NCBI GenBank assembly: GCA_022393335.1
Contig: JAJEKB010020302.1
Span: forward strand, 246,136 to 310,135
Origin: Macrotrachela quadricornifera
Taxonomy: Eukaryota > Rotifera > Eurotatoria > Philodinida > Philodinidae
Length of the DNA: 64,000 nucleotides
Reading direction: 5' to 3'
Shown: in pieces, positions 47,201 through 58,580 of the stretch
How positions within the stretch are numbered: position 1 is the first letter of the stretch
Layout: the number at the start of each line of letters is the position of its first letter
Translations under genes and position numbers: made by a program
Notes under the pieces: generated by a model
The model's input: only the letters and a program-made list of their open reading frames with translations
Told to the model about the DNA's origin: nothing
The model's database searches: none

Positions 47201-47998
47201 ATTTACTTCAAATTTGATGATAAGATCGATCTATCATTAATGTCATTATTTATCAATCGAGTGACACGATTATCTATTGATACATCGAATTCATGTGATT
47301 TTTCTCAATTTCCTCATTTACAATCATTGATATTACATAATCGAGCTTCCACACATCTATCACAAATTCGCGCTAACACTTTTCCCAATCTGATTAGACT
47401 CTCTTTTGCATTAGAAAGTGACTTTGAAGCACCAAAACAACTAGTTGATGATATATTTTCGAACAGATTTCCTTATCTACGTTGGGTTAATTTAGGTCGA
47501 ATTCCTAAACCATTGGATGATACATGGTCTACATCACCTTTGCTGCAATCATTATTTATTCGTTGTTATGATCTTGAAATTGTTCCTCACATTTTAATAA
47601 CCTGTCCAAATCTTTCTCATTTTCATCTACATGTCTTACACAATTACCGTAAGATTAACATTTCCTCAGTTCAATATCATCATCCATTACGACGATGGAC
47701 ATTATGGAGTCATAAGTCTGAGTTATCATTTGAAGTGATTGATACTCTTCTTGTTTACACACCCAATGTCGAACGAATGTATTTACAAACAGAAATAAAG
47801 AGTCCATTTGTGAAGTTGACCTATATCATTGTAAATCGTCTAACTCATCTAAATCGATTCGATTGTTTTGTCAAAGAATATTTATCAACTAATATCGACA
47901 CGAATGATTTAGAAAATGTACATCAAATGAATCCATGTTTTCGTCGCATTAAATGTGTTGAGCAGGCAAACAATCATCGAATATTTGATACTGATTGA
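44250..47998 (+). CDS. PDZ-like / F-box-LRR-like fusion gene, multi-exon
   Basis: Exons deduced from GT-AG and phase: 44250-44538, 45723-46126 (approx.), 46182-46400 (approx.), about 46,450-46,544, 46,561-46,699 (approx.), about 46,756-46,823 and 47,063-47,998. Exon 1 has an unassigned domain (PAWHYILVPCDKK, SGWGKDPPEHF). Exon 2 is PDZ-like (GGLRNFDRIIELNGVNVE, LEILVCDPSTYEYY). Exon 3 has a small beta-rich module (CVVQWKEETKEKMISIV). The last exon has an F-box (RLEDLANEILLDIYEYIDI) followed by LRR-like strands, as in F-box substrate receptors of SCF ubiquitin ligases. Oddities: an in-frame TAA just after the F-box (47186-47188), and a frame jump at 46,545-46,560 needing a 16-nt intron. It could instead be two adjacent genes. 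Confidence 0.55.
44805..45680. mobile_element. Foldback element, about 870 bp, inside an intron
   Basis: Two arms of about 370-390 bp are inverted copies. The left starts CACGGTTTTTTTATTATCTC and the right ends at GAGTTATTCAAAAAACCGTG. Shared internal words such as AGATAGAGACCTGCG and TTGATCCCTCTTGC / GATCGAGTTTGGGTG occur in opposite orientations. The loop is about 100 bp. It lies wholly in the first intron (44539-45722) of the PDZ-like gene. The ORFs across it are not genes. Confidence 0.75.
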
Positions 47999-49880
47999 GT
48001 TCTTAATTAAGCTAAAATTGGAACGATTATATTTATTTTGATTCATTAATAAAAAGATTACTCATTACGACAACTTTTCTAATAAAAGAAATTTTGTATC
48101 CGCATGCATTTTAAATAGTTTCTTGAATCAGTTGTTGTGAATGGTCACGGTTTGCTTGAAAGAGATAAAGATTTCGAGATTATTAAGATCGAAAATAAAG
48201 TTATTCACCAATAATTCAATGTGTTTGTCGAATATCAAGGAAAATATCCTTTCAACTACCGTTATTCATCCGACTAACTCGATAAAGCATCATTCACCTA
48301 AGAAATCGTTTTTTTTTTGCATTCTGCATGTTAAATGATATTAAATGTTTTTTTCCACATAAACAATCTCTTCGAAATAGTCTTTCTACTGAAATCTCAG
48401 TGGCATTAGACAGTCTAAAATGAGAAGAAGAACAAAATGATGAAAATATCTAATTCTTTTTTTTGCATCTTCATTCTCGATTTAATCAACTATCGACTTG
48501 TTTTCAAAAGATAATTTACAATTTTCGGATTCATTTTGATTGTGATGCATAATATTCATAATAAAAATTAGAGAATTGAGAAATTTTATCTTTGAATTTT
48601 AAACAGTGTTAGAACTTTCTTTGCAGGATTATCACCAATCTGAGGCACTGTAATATCGATAGCATGTGATATATATATAGTCTCATGTTGGTTTTATTAG
48701 AAAATTAAATGAATGAAAGATTTCTTTTTGAGCTATTTCAATAAAACATTTCTTCTTCAAATAGCGCTTGACCTACAGTTATTTATGTGTGTAATTATTC
48801 TTGATGATTGTTTGCGAGGCATGAGATGATATACTCTGTCGTAACAGGTTGGATATGTCTACAGTCCAATATAATTGTGCACGTCATTTTAAGTTATGCG
48901 CGGTAGTTAATGATTGTAAATATGCCATTCATTGGAATAGACAAGTTATATTGATAAAAAATGCATTTCCTTTAATGTATAGTCAATTTGACGACAGATC
49001 ACAGAGTAGTCTTAATGGTCAATTTCAATGTCAATATAGTCGATGATGCAAAAGTTTTTTGTGGAAAAATAAAATATACCTATGTAGAATCTACATCAAA
49101 AGTGCTCTCTAACTATATGCTCAAAAAATTTCTATAGTGTTTTGCCCTTGAATAATGATGTACTACAACTGTTTAACGTACGTTCTGAATAGATAAATTT
49201 TATTTTTACACATAAAACGACATTTTTGTAGGAATTTTTGCATTATTCATTAAACTGTGTGACACATTTTGTAGACTTTTATATTTGACTGAGTAGGCTC
49301 CGTTGAATTTTTTGAAAATAAAGAAATTCTAAAAATCTTTAAAAGGAAAGCATACAATGTTATAATGTTCATTGATTGTGAATAACTAAAGAATATAGAA
49401 ATAAAGATCAAAATAATCAGTTTAGAATCAAAGAAATAATAATTTATTTTTGATAATCCTCTTTTTTAAGGAGATCGATAGATCAAACTGACGAAATGCA
49501 AGCAAACAATATTTAAAACTCTTCTGTTATAATCACATTTTTTCAAAAGATTAGAAGAATATTGTTGAAAAAAAAATCTGATGATTATCATTGATAAGAT
49601 GATGAGCGACTTTATCTATGATGATAAGTGAAAAATATTATTTCCTCGAAAGATGAGATAAGTTGATGAATAAAATCATCGTGCAGTTAAAATTCGATAA
49701 TTATGAATATGATAGTTATTAAATTAAAAACTAAATGAAGAAAATTCTTCCGATATTTGTAATTGAACTTATTGAAAACTTTGGTTTATTTAAGATTAAA
49801 ACTAATCAAATTCTATACAAGAAAAACTGAATGAGATAGACAATGTAGGTTTATCAATCGATATTAATATTCATTGTATA
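47999..49880. other. Intergenic, about 1.9 kb
   Basis: AT-rich. A 65-codon frame at 48,849-49,046 has no recognisable domain. Nothing else seen. Confidence 0.5.
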
Positions 49881-50750
49881 TTATTCCTCAACTCTTCGAA
49901 AGATTGCATGGAGATTATGGCCTTGATATTCTTCCCATATATCATCTCCTTTGTCAATAAAATATCCATTACAATGGTGATAACGATAAGGTGCATCCCA
50001 ATAACCATTTCGATTTTGAGCAATTAAAAACATTTCATCTGGCTTATCAGCATATGACCAATGAACATCAGAACTATCTTTATATAAATAAACAAACATA
50101 TCTCTTGATGAATCATATATTTTAACAGTTTCTGGAACATGTTGTTTTGAATTTGATTCAACTTCTAATGTATCTATACATTCTAATTGAATCATTTTTG
50201 CATCATGTAAAATATTTTTAATAACATATCCACTATATGGATAAAATAAGACTTCTTGTTCATGTGGATAAACAGAATATTTTGATATATCCATACGATA
50301 TGTCCAGTCATTTACCGATGCATCAATTTCAAATGTATAATCACCAAAATAATGTACTACATCTTTATTTCTTGATGTACATGTAAATGTTGGCCATAGA
50401 AATTGTAAACCTATTTTATATTCTTCTTTGACATATTTTGGATCAATAGTTAATCCACGATAAACTTTTAAAGATTCATTATGATTATTATTTTTAATGA
50501 CATTTCTTAAACTATTAATAAATTCTACATTTTCTTTCAATACATCATAATCATCATTTAGAAGTGCTGTATTGATCGTACAATAATATTTATCTTCTTC
50601 CTTGCTCCATTTTGTGAACAATTCAGCTTCTGGTTGATGTTCCACTGGAATTTGAATTATTTCACTATAACATGGACGGCGAAATGCAGGTAAAAGAAAA
50701 CGTGAGGTTGTACAAGAAAATTTTCCAATATTATATTCTGATTGTGCCAT
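49881..50750 (-). CDS. ADP-ribosyltransferase, Arg-specific type, intact
   Basis: Single exon of 289 aa. The R-S-E triad is complete: LKVYRGL (Arg about 98), FTCTSRN (S motif about 124-126) and HEQEVLFYP (EQE about 164-166). The EQE form suggests arginine-type transfer from NAD+ (family knowledge). The remaining about 100 residues form a separate C-terminal domain (Trp/Tyr-rich: DVHWSYADKPDEMFLIAQN, CNGYFIDKGDDIWEEYQG), not identified. There is no signal peptide, so it is probably cytosolic. It differs from the ART exons of the duplication and is a separate lineage. Frame open. Confidence 0.85.
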   Translation of the reverse strand: MAQSEYNIGKFSCTTSRFLLPAFRRPCYSEIIQIPVEHQPEAELFTKWSKEEDKYYCTINTALLNDDYDVLKENVEFINSLRNVIKNNNHNESLKVYRGLTIDPKYVKEEYKIGLQFLWPTFTCTSRNKDVVHYFGDYTFEIDASVNDWTYRMDISKYSVYPHEQEVLFYPYSGYVIKNILHDAKMIQLECIDTLEVESNSKQHVPETVKIYDSSRDMFVYLYKDSSDVHWSYADKPDEMFLIAQNRNGYWDAPYRYHHCNGYFIDKGDDIWEEYQGHNLHAIFRRVEE

Positions 50751-51180
50751 ATTGGAAAAGATTCAACTAATTGTTCTATTAGACAGATGATATCAATAAA
50801 TTTTTATTGAAGTTTATGTTTTGATTATAGATTTTCCTCTACAAATAACGAAAAACATTATTAGTTGACATATTTTTCATCGTTCTTTTCAGATTCTTGG
50901 TTTTCTGCGTCGATCGACCAAGAGTGTTTTTTTTATTGGAGAAACTCCACAAGTATTATACCTCAGTTTCAAGAATACAGTTTCCTAGACACGGAACAGA
51001 TAAATCTTAATCTGTTAGTCATGCTTCTTGACCAACAAGCTAAGATTTGTTTGCTCTGTAAAGAATTTAGAAAGAATAGAGCAAAAAACGTCGATTATTG
51101 ATTCCTAAAATATAAGTACGATCTTCTTTTCTCTCTATCATCTTGTATATAAATACGACCGAAACTTTGGAACAGTTCAC
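50751..51180. other. Intergenic
   Basis: A 78-codon frame at 50,865-51,101 has no known features; nothing else. Confidence 0.4.
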
Positions 51181-51648
51181 ATGTCGTCTGAAGAACCCGA
51201 TAGAGAAGATAGTGCTAGCTCACTTAATGAAATGAGTTTTCTGGATGAGGATTTTGATACACTTTACCTTGAATCTGACAGTTCTAACGAAGAAGTTACT
51301 GATAACAAGAAAATTACACAGAAAGCAAACTGACCATTCTGCAGTTTCGTGAAAGTCTTGTCCGATCTTTACTGCTTGGCACGCCAAACCGAGAAGCTAA
51401 AACCTGATTCAAGACAACATTTAGCAAGTCATTCGAAGCGCAAACTCGCTGATCACAAGCTCAAAGAAAAAGAAGAATCTATGCGCAATGTCGGTGGGTG
51501 GTGTACTGGCTGCTATACGAAGGGACGAGCCCAACAATATAGAGAAATAGGCCATGTGGCAGCAAAGAAAGTAAAAACTTTCTGTTTTGACTGTAATCAT
51601 TTTTTTTGTCTTGAGTGTTTTAGTGATAAGCATGAAGCTATGGAGTAA
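51181..51648 (+). pseudogene. piggyBac transposase internal-deletion remnant
   Basis: A 50-codon ORF from 51181 has the acidic start typical of piggyBac transposases (MSSEEPDREDSASS..). It is followed after a stop by FRESLVRSLLLG in another frame. Next comes the C-terminal cysteine-rich zinc finger (WCTGCYTKGR, FCFDCNHFFCLECF) ending at 51648. The catalytic DDD core is missing. The pattern fits an internally deleted, non-autonomous derivative. Clear TTAA-flanked termini were not identified. Confidence 0.6.
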
Positions 51649-51650
51649 AG

Positions 51651-54018
51651 AACTCAAATAAAGTATTAAGGCAGCTCAATTGACTCCCTATATTTAACCT
51701 CCTACTTAAGAAAAAAAACAAAAGAACATGCTTTTTTATACAGTTTCTTATTAAACTAGAGTGTAGCTCACCGGTGAGCTACATCGGATTGAATGTATTA
51801 AAATATGAATCAGATTAATCAGTAAATAATGAAGAAAGATTTGATGGATGATTCGGGATGGTTAGGAGTGATTAGACTTTATTAGGGTTGATTATTAACT
51901 TCCAAAGTGACCATCTCTGTTATCATCCCTAATGAAATCTAATCAATAGTCAGTGGGTTTTTTCCTTGTATGTAACAAACTAGAAAATTATACTTGGTTT
52001 TGTTTATTGAAAAAATTACACATTCAAAGCCTTTTAGCGATAGTTCTTATCTAATATGGTGTTATTTTATTATAATACAAAACTTTCTCGTGTTTTGTGC
52101 GTACTTACTCAGTCGGACATGTAATGAAATGTCGACATTTTTATAAAAAAATGTGCACATTTCAATGCATGAAACCGTAATCTGTTTAGTGAAAAAAATA
52201 AACTAATTAGAATGGATGCCTTCAAACCTGTTCGCCTATACAAAGAAATGCTTTTTTCAATCCATTCAAATGTGTATTTTGATACGTCAAAGGGTTTACT
52301 TTTTTTGCTTCTCGGCTGAATAGAAAAAAAAAATAAAATATAAAAAATCAGTGAATTTTATTTGTCTACTCATTCTTTCTGCTGTTATTTTACCACAACT
52401 GTAAATATGATTCAGTATAGGTTGTAGCAATTGCAGCCATAGATGGCTGAGAATTGTCAATCTCTTTTAAAAACAAACGAACATATTATGTAAAGGTAAT
52501 GGTACAAAATCTTGATCACGATTTAACTTCAATAGAAAAGTGTTGAAAGAAAAACTTTTTACCAAAACATAGAGCATTTTTTTCTCGTTCGAACCGTAAA
52601 TTACTTACTTTTATAACACATGTATGAATGAAACGGTATAATAATAAAAGAGAGACACCCTCAAAATACATCTGTACTTTTCGTATAATTTGAAGAAACG
52701 TTATAATGTGTTAATTTCTTTATCTTTTGGATAAGTCTTTAATAAATACGTTTTATATCTGTCACACATTCGTAAATAAAAATTAGACAAAAACGAAAGA
52801 AAAAGACTCGTGGAAAAACGTTGGAATTCTTAAGTTAATTAGATAAAGAATATCTCCTTAGAAAGTTTTTGCTCAAATCTTTCTCCTTCGTCTAATTTTT
52901 ACTTATGAATGTATGACACATATAAATTATACACTATTCGAAAGAAGAAAACATTTTCTATTAGAGGGTAACAAAATCTTTTTTTTTATAACGCATTTAT
53001 AGAAGAGATATAAGAACCGACACTTTGTTTTGTTCTTTTGCGAAAAGTGCGGATTTTTTTGAAGGGTGTTTTCCTTTCTTTTTATTGTGTCGTTTCATTC
53101 ATACACGTGTTATCAAAATAAATCACATACGATTCGAAAGAGAAAAAAAAAGGTTCTATGTTTTAGTGAAAATTTTCCTCTCTATCGATCAACATTTTGT
53201 GCCCATTACTTTTGCATCGTATACTATACATTTAGTTTTTCATCAACCTGTTAGAGACTTCGAGAAACATTCCTGGTCTCAATCTTGAACACAGTTTGAG
53301 AATCCTAAATCTCAAAGATCTTGTCAATTATTAATCAGGATCAGTGGAGCCCTTAGAATTGAAAAGGCTCACATGTTTGAAAAAACTTTTACAGATTTCA
53401 TTTTTATTTTAAATTTAATGAGTAAAATTCTTTGACAAGAGTATACTCGATTAGATGTAAGATAGTACTATACACGTTAGAACAATCAGACTTAGAAAAG
53501 CTCGAATTTCTGTCAGCAATTAAGAAGAAAAGCTGTAGGACACTTAATATTGAGAAAGTTCTACGAATGTTATTCGGAATTTACATCAGATATAATAAAA
53601 TGTTGTAAATATATTTCAAGAGATACGTTGGTTATCATATCCAAAATAAGTAACAAAAAATCTTGTCGATTCAGTTTGATGAATTTTAGGAAACTGAAAG
53701 AAAGGATGTGCAAAAGATTTCAGCTTCCAATGATGCCGGAATTAACAAATATATTTCAGATAATGTTTATGTTTGTGTTTGCTTTCGTATAGAAAAATAA
53801 TAAAAGTGTGATGGATTTTAAAGACTTTCCATTAAATTCTCCACAGTATTTAGAGAAAGAAAAAGGGAAAAATAATTTGTAGATGTGATACTTTTTCATG
53901 ATAATAGTAAGTTGAACGCTCTGGTAATGGCATAATAATTATCAAAATTAAGTTTCATGTAGGAAAACTCATTGCTGACGAGGGAATCTCTATAGGTGAT
54001 AAACAGCTTTTAAATCCG
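51651..54018. other. Intergenic with small inverted repeats
   Basis: Contains a 22-nt perfect palindrome centred on CACCGGTG (51762-51783) and an imperfect inverted repeat with ATTAGAC words (about 52,760-52,922). Several short ORFs (for example 53,025-53,288 and 53,550-53,792) lack any recognisable domain. Confidence 0.45.
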
Positions 54019-54422
54019 GACTACTTTTATCTTACAGACCCTAGTGAGTAATGAAATATTCTCAGTTGATTCATTCTCCTATTGCTTCGAGAGAGAGAGT
54101 TATGACCGATTTATTGGTTTTTCTTACCTGTAGCTATCTTTCTTCACATAATGGATTTTCAAAAAAATGCATATTACTCGCACGAAATCAAAACTTATCT
54201 TAAAAGACAGTCATTTTTTGAAAATTCATTATCTGAAAATTTCAGGACACTCTAGAGTTCATAAGACCTCTTTAGGAACAAAACTTCAGATCCAAAGTCA
54301 CTCATATATTATAAGTCAAAAGAAAAACCAGTAATTAGTCATAACTTTCTCCCAAAGCAATAAGGGATGAACCAACTAAGGGTACTTCACTACTCGCTAG
54401 AGTCTATAAGATAAAAGTAGTC
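54019..54422. mobile_element. Inverted-repeat element abutting the pogo element
   Basis: Arms at about 54,019-54,124 and 54,322-54,422 are imperfect inverted copies (GACTACTTTTATCTTA at the outer ends, GGTTTTTC at the inner ends), with about 200 bp between. ACGAGGGAA, identical to the pogo terminus, also occurs just outside at about 53,975. Confidence 0.5.
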
Positions 54423-54424
54423 TG

Positions 54425-56969
54425 ACGAGGGAACATATCCAAGTGTGAGTCTCAGTTTTAAATGGGATATATACCAGTTTGTAGAGCTCGACGAGCTGAT
54501 TCTTGTGGTATGTTCCGTTTTTGCCCATAGACCTCAAATGAGAAAAACCAATCGATTTTAATAGTGAACTTCTTGCCTAGATAAGCTGTAAAATATTTGT
54601 TGGAAAATCAAGAAATCAAGATGATTTGAAGTTCAAATCGTCGTATTAACATAGACAACAACACGTGCAATATATTTGAGTGCGCTTCAATCAAATGTAC
54701 TTTACAATTTATCACTGTTAGTACGTGATAGCGTAACGCTATATTGAACAAATAAGATAACGATAGTTCTTTTCGTTCTATTGTTATGCACTCATGATAC
54801 ACATCTCTTATTATTCTCCTTCTTTTTAGTATATTCTAATTGGTTCTTTCACTTTCTGTTCTATGCTTATCGATATATATATATATATACCCCGTCATTT
54901 GGAAAATAGTTCATGATAAATCTTTTGATTAATATTCTCTCAGATTTCATTTCATCAAAACTTATTTCTCCATGACGAACGTCATTAATATATGTAAACA
55001 TTTATATGAAAAAGCATTAGAAAGGTCAAGTGTTCATTCAATAAGCACCACAGAAGAAGAGATATCGATCGCAAACAATCTGCTCGATCTATTAGAGAAC
55101 CTTTCCAACAGTGACAGCTTCACAATAGAGACAGAAGACTCTCTCGAAGTTTCTGATGTCGATCATTTTGACCCGGACTATCCTATTGAAATCGAAGACG
55201 ATGAAGAGCAACAAGCAGTCGAAAATCGTCGGTTCAGTTTAGAATATATGCAAAGGGTTGTCGACTTTGCTCGTCCAGGTATTGCTTTTACAACCGTACA
55301 GCATGCTTTTCGACGAGTTACACATCCTATGCAATTAAAGCGATTTCGAGAATATGTTGCAAATAACGGAAATCGCCGGCAAAAATTGGAGCATGTAGAG
55401 CATTTTGTACTTGATAGATTTCGCTCTGCTCGTAATAACAATTTACCTGTGCATGACCTTGACGTGAAGCGATGGGCGTTATCCAAAGCAAAAGCAGAAA
55501 ATATAGATGGATTTAAAGCAAGTAGCTATTGGCTTCTCAATTTCAAAAAACGCAACGGTATATCTTCCAGAAAAGTGACGAAATTCATTTCTCATCGAGA
55601 AGTTGTTGATAAATCGATAATTAAACAGACTGCTGATGATTTTGTCGCTGAGGCAACCAAACATATACCAAAATATAAGCTTGATTTTGTGTTAAATGCT
55701 GATCAATCTGGTTTTAATTACGAAATGCCTTCGAACCGTACATTATCTTATGAAGGAGAGAAAGCAACTTATCTATCTGTAAAATCTTTGAATGCTATAA
55801 GCCATTCCTATACAGTTATGCCGATCATTAGTGCCGCTGGTCAGTTGCTCAGTCCTGTTTTTATCTGTCTTCAGGAACCTACGGGTAGGTTTCCAATTAC
55901 AAGAGCGGTCTTTTCAGCATCAAATATAGTAACTAGTTGTAGTACATCTGAAAAGTTAAACAAATCCTTAGTGGAATACTGGATTAAAGAAGTTCTCGAT
56001 AAAGTAGTCAGCAATCGATTTCTTCTTATGGTCGATCAATGGTCACCGCAGGCGGACATTACTGCATATGAGAATAACCTAACAAAAGGACAGTCATGTA
56101 AATTATTAGTGATACCTAGAAAAGCAACATCAACTATACAACCGTGTGATACTTATTTTTTCCGACAATGGAAAGTGTTAACGAAAAGAATATATCATCA
56201 TGTGTCTCTAGACGAATTAGATGTTGATTTAAGAAGTCGTGATGCTATAATCAAACTACAAAGTTTAGCTCATAATCAACTGAGTTCTTCTTTATTTAAA
56301 CCAATGATTTCATACGCATGGTCAACTTGCGGTTACATTCCTAAACAATACTCGAATTTTTCAAGCGTTACAGAAGTCTGTTTTTCTTTTGATGCAGACA
56401 GTTGCTCAAATAATAATTGTGAACACAGTGCATTTATTTGTTGTAGTCATTGTAGACGAATATTGTGTTTCGAACATTTTTTCACCGCGTATCATTTCCA
56501 TTGATCATGTTCTTAATATGTATTCCGAATAAAACGAATGAAACGATAAAATAATAGTCTATGCAACTCAAAACAGGAAAATGATAAAGCTTAAACTTCG
56601 GAATGTAGAAAAAAGCTCTCTTATACAACTTCGGTTGGTCAAATCTTATCATGTAAATAATATTGCCATGCACAAAGATAACTTTGAGAATATAAAGAGC
56701 ACCGTTTCTTTAAATAGTTTTGGGTGTGATATGTGAGAATCAGCGGCTCAAACTACTATAAAGAGTTTTAAAATTGCGTTTCTGTGAGACTGTTGTACTT
56801 AAAAATTCGAGATTTCCAGTATTATCCTGTGCAAATAAAGCTTATTAATTTTGAGGGTGAGGTCTATGGGCAAAAACGGAACATACCACAAGAATCAGCT
56901 CGTCGAGCTCTACAAACTGGTATATATCCCATTTAAAACTGAGACTCACACTTGGATATGTTCCCTCGT
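54425..56969 (+). mobile_element. Complete pogo/Tigger-like DNA transposon
   Basis: The 112-bp terminal inverted repeats at 54425-54536 and 56858-56969 are identical base for base by eye (outer end ACGAGGGAACATATCC, inner end CCATAGACCTCA). They enclose a single intact transposase. Target-site duplication could not be identified: the left flank is AGTCTG and the right flank GAGTTC. Confidence 0.8.
54972..56504 (+). CDS. Pogo/Tigger-like transposase, intact
   Basis: 510 aa. An acidic N-terminus precedes a double HTH of CENP-B type (about residues 75-210: RFSLEYMQRVVDFA..., KRWALSKAKAENIDGFKAS, WLLNFKKRNGISSRK). The DDE/D core has Asp in FVLNADQSGF, LLMVDQW and IQPCDTYFFRQW. A C-terminal C/H-rich tail (CEHSAFICCSHCRRILCFEH) may be a zinc-binding module, unusual for pogo. 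It catalyses excision and integration of its element (family knowledge). Start ATG 54972 is the first Met of the frame. No disabling mutation seen. Confidence 0.8.
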   Translation: MTNVINICKHLYEKALERSSVHSISTTEEEISIANNLLDLLENLSNSDSFTIETEDSLEVSDVDHFDPDYPIEIEDDEEQQAVENRRFSLEYMQRVVDFARPGIAFTTVQHAFRRVTHPMQLKRFREYVANNGNRRQKLEHVEHFVLDRFRSARNNNLPVHDLDVKRWALSKAKAENIDGFKASSYWLLNFKKRNGISSRKVTKFISHREVVDKSIIKQTADDFVAEATKHIPKYKLDFVLNADQSGFNYEMPSNRTLSYEGEKATYLSVKSLNAISHSYTVMPIISAAGQLLSPVFICLQEPTGRFPITRAVFSASNIVTSCSTSEKLNKSLVEYWIKEVLDKVVSNRFLLMVDQWSPQADITAYENNLTKGQSCKLLVIPRKATSTIQPCDTYFFRQWKVLTKRIYHHVSLDELDVDLRSRDAIIKLQSLAHNQLSSSLFKPMISYAWSTCGYIPKQYSNFSSVTEVCFSFDADSCSNNNCEHSAFICCSHCRRILCFEHFFTAYHFH

Positions 56970-57724
56970 GAGTTCAAGAGCTTTTTATCAACTTGAGAGA
57001 TTTTCTTGCAATTACAATGATAGTAATAAAGTAATCAGTGAGGGTGATCGAAAATCATCTTAATGAGTTAAAAATTACCAATCAGACAATTAGCCGTTTG
57101 GATAGATGAATATCTTTGCTCTTAATTTTCTAAAAATTGAACAGGGAGAGTCAAGAGAGCCTCTTGTTTTTTATAGAAAAAATTTGATTTTTCGGGATTT
57201 TTGTTCACAAATAAATAAGAAATAGACATATTACATATATTATTATTACTTTCAATATAATAAGTAGTGATATTTTATACATGCTGGCTTTCAGTTTTCT
57301 AGGAACTCATCAGAACAAGTATACAGAAGTTTAGCATGCGACTGTCACAGATAATTCAACAATAGGTTATTTCTTAATATACTGATTTTTGTCCTATATC
57401 CACATTGCATCATCTTTGAGTATTTTAATGGAAATCTTTTTTTAAATATTTGACTGAGTTCTCTCATATACCCAGTTTTGTAGAGCGTCCGATGCGCTAT
57501 CGAATGGTGTATAATTGTTGGGAATTGGTTAACTTTCTCATGAAGATATGAGGTTCACACTAAAAACAAGAGAAAAGGTACTAACTTTGACAGAATCGCT
57601 GAGCAATTGTCAGTGTGATCTTCGTCACTTTTTTGTTGTATGATCAATCGAGCTGATATTTTGGGTATAGTAGTTTTATCTCATGGGCTATCGATTACGC
57701 TAATAAAATATGGAGGATGCTTCT
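56970..57724. other. Intergenic
   Basis: About 56,980-57,010 is weakly similar, inverted, to about 53,980-54,010. This hints at an outer, older inverted-repeat structure around the pogo element. Otherwise featureless. Confidence 0.4.
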
Positions 57725-58580
57725 TATTCCCAAAAGTAGCACATTCCTGCACTTCCTGCAATTACATATCTATATATATATATTAACTAAAGGATCAGTT
57801 TAGGAATCTACTGAATTCCAGACGGAATTCCTGCAATTTCTGCACATTCCTGCATTTCCTGCAGTTGCACATTTATGTTGACTAACTGAAGGATGAGCCT
57901 GGAGATCTAACGAATTCCACACGGAATTCCTGCACATTCCTGCTATTGCACATTGATGTTGAGTAACTCAAGGATGAGCCTGGAGATCTAACGAATTGCA
58001 CACGGAATTCCTGCACTTCCAATCAAAAACATCTATTAATATCGACAATCTATGAACTTCTGCGGTTACATCGTTGGACAAACATTTAATCAATTCTGAC
58101 ATTCCTCATGTATTATCATGTCAAGTCAACGAAGCATCAATAGATTGAGCAACTCCGAATTTCGCAGGAATTGTAGGAATTCCGTGTGCAATTCAATAGA
58201 TCCCTAGGCTGATCTTTAAGTTAATCAATCTAAATATGCAATTGCAGGAAATGCAGGAATGTGTAATATATGCAGGAATTGCAGAAATTCTGAGTGCAAT
58301 TCAATAGTTCACTAGGCTTATCGCACAGTTAGTAAACGTAAATGTGCAACTGCAGGAATGTGCAGGAATTGCAGGAATTCCGAGTGCAATTCGGTAGATC
58401 TCTAGGCTGATCTTTAGGTTAATCAATCTAAATATGCAATCGCAGGAAATGCAGGAATGTGCAGGAAATGCAGAAATTGCATGATTTTGATAGAGATGGA
58501 TTGAAAGAAATTCCTGCATCGAGTGATATCGAGCTTGGAAGTGCAAGCGATTGCAGGAATGTGTAACTTTTGGGAATAGG
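57725..58580. mobile_element. GCAGGAATT-rich foldback element, about 850 bp
   Basis: The outer termini are inverted: TATTCCCAAAAGTAGCACAT on the left and ATGTGTAACTTTTGGGAATA on the right. The left half has multiple ATTCCTGCA/TTTCCTGCA words and ACACGGAATTCC; the right half has their complements (TGCAGGAAT, GGAATTCCGTGTGCAATTC). It is a minisatellite-like palindrome with no coding capacity. Confidence 0.7.
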
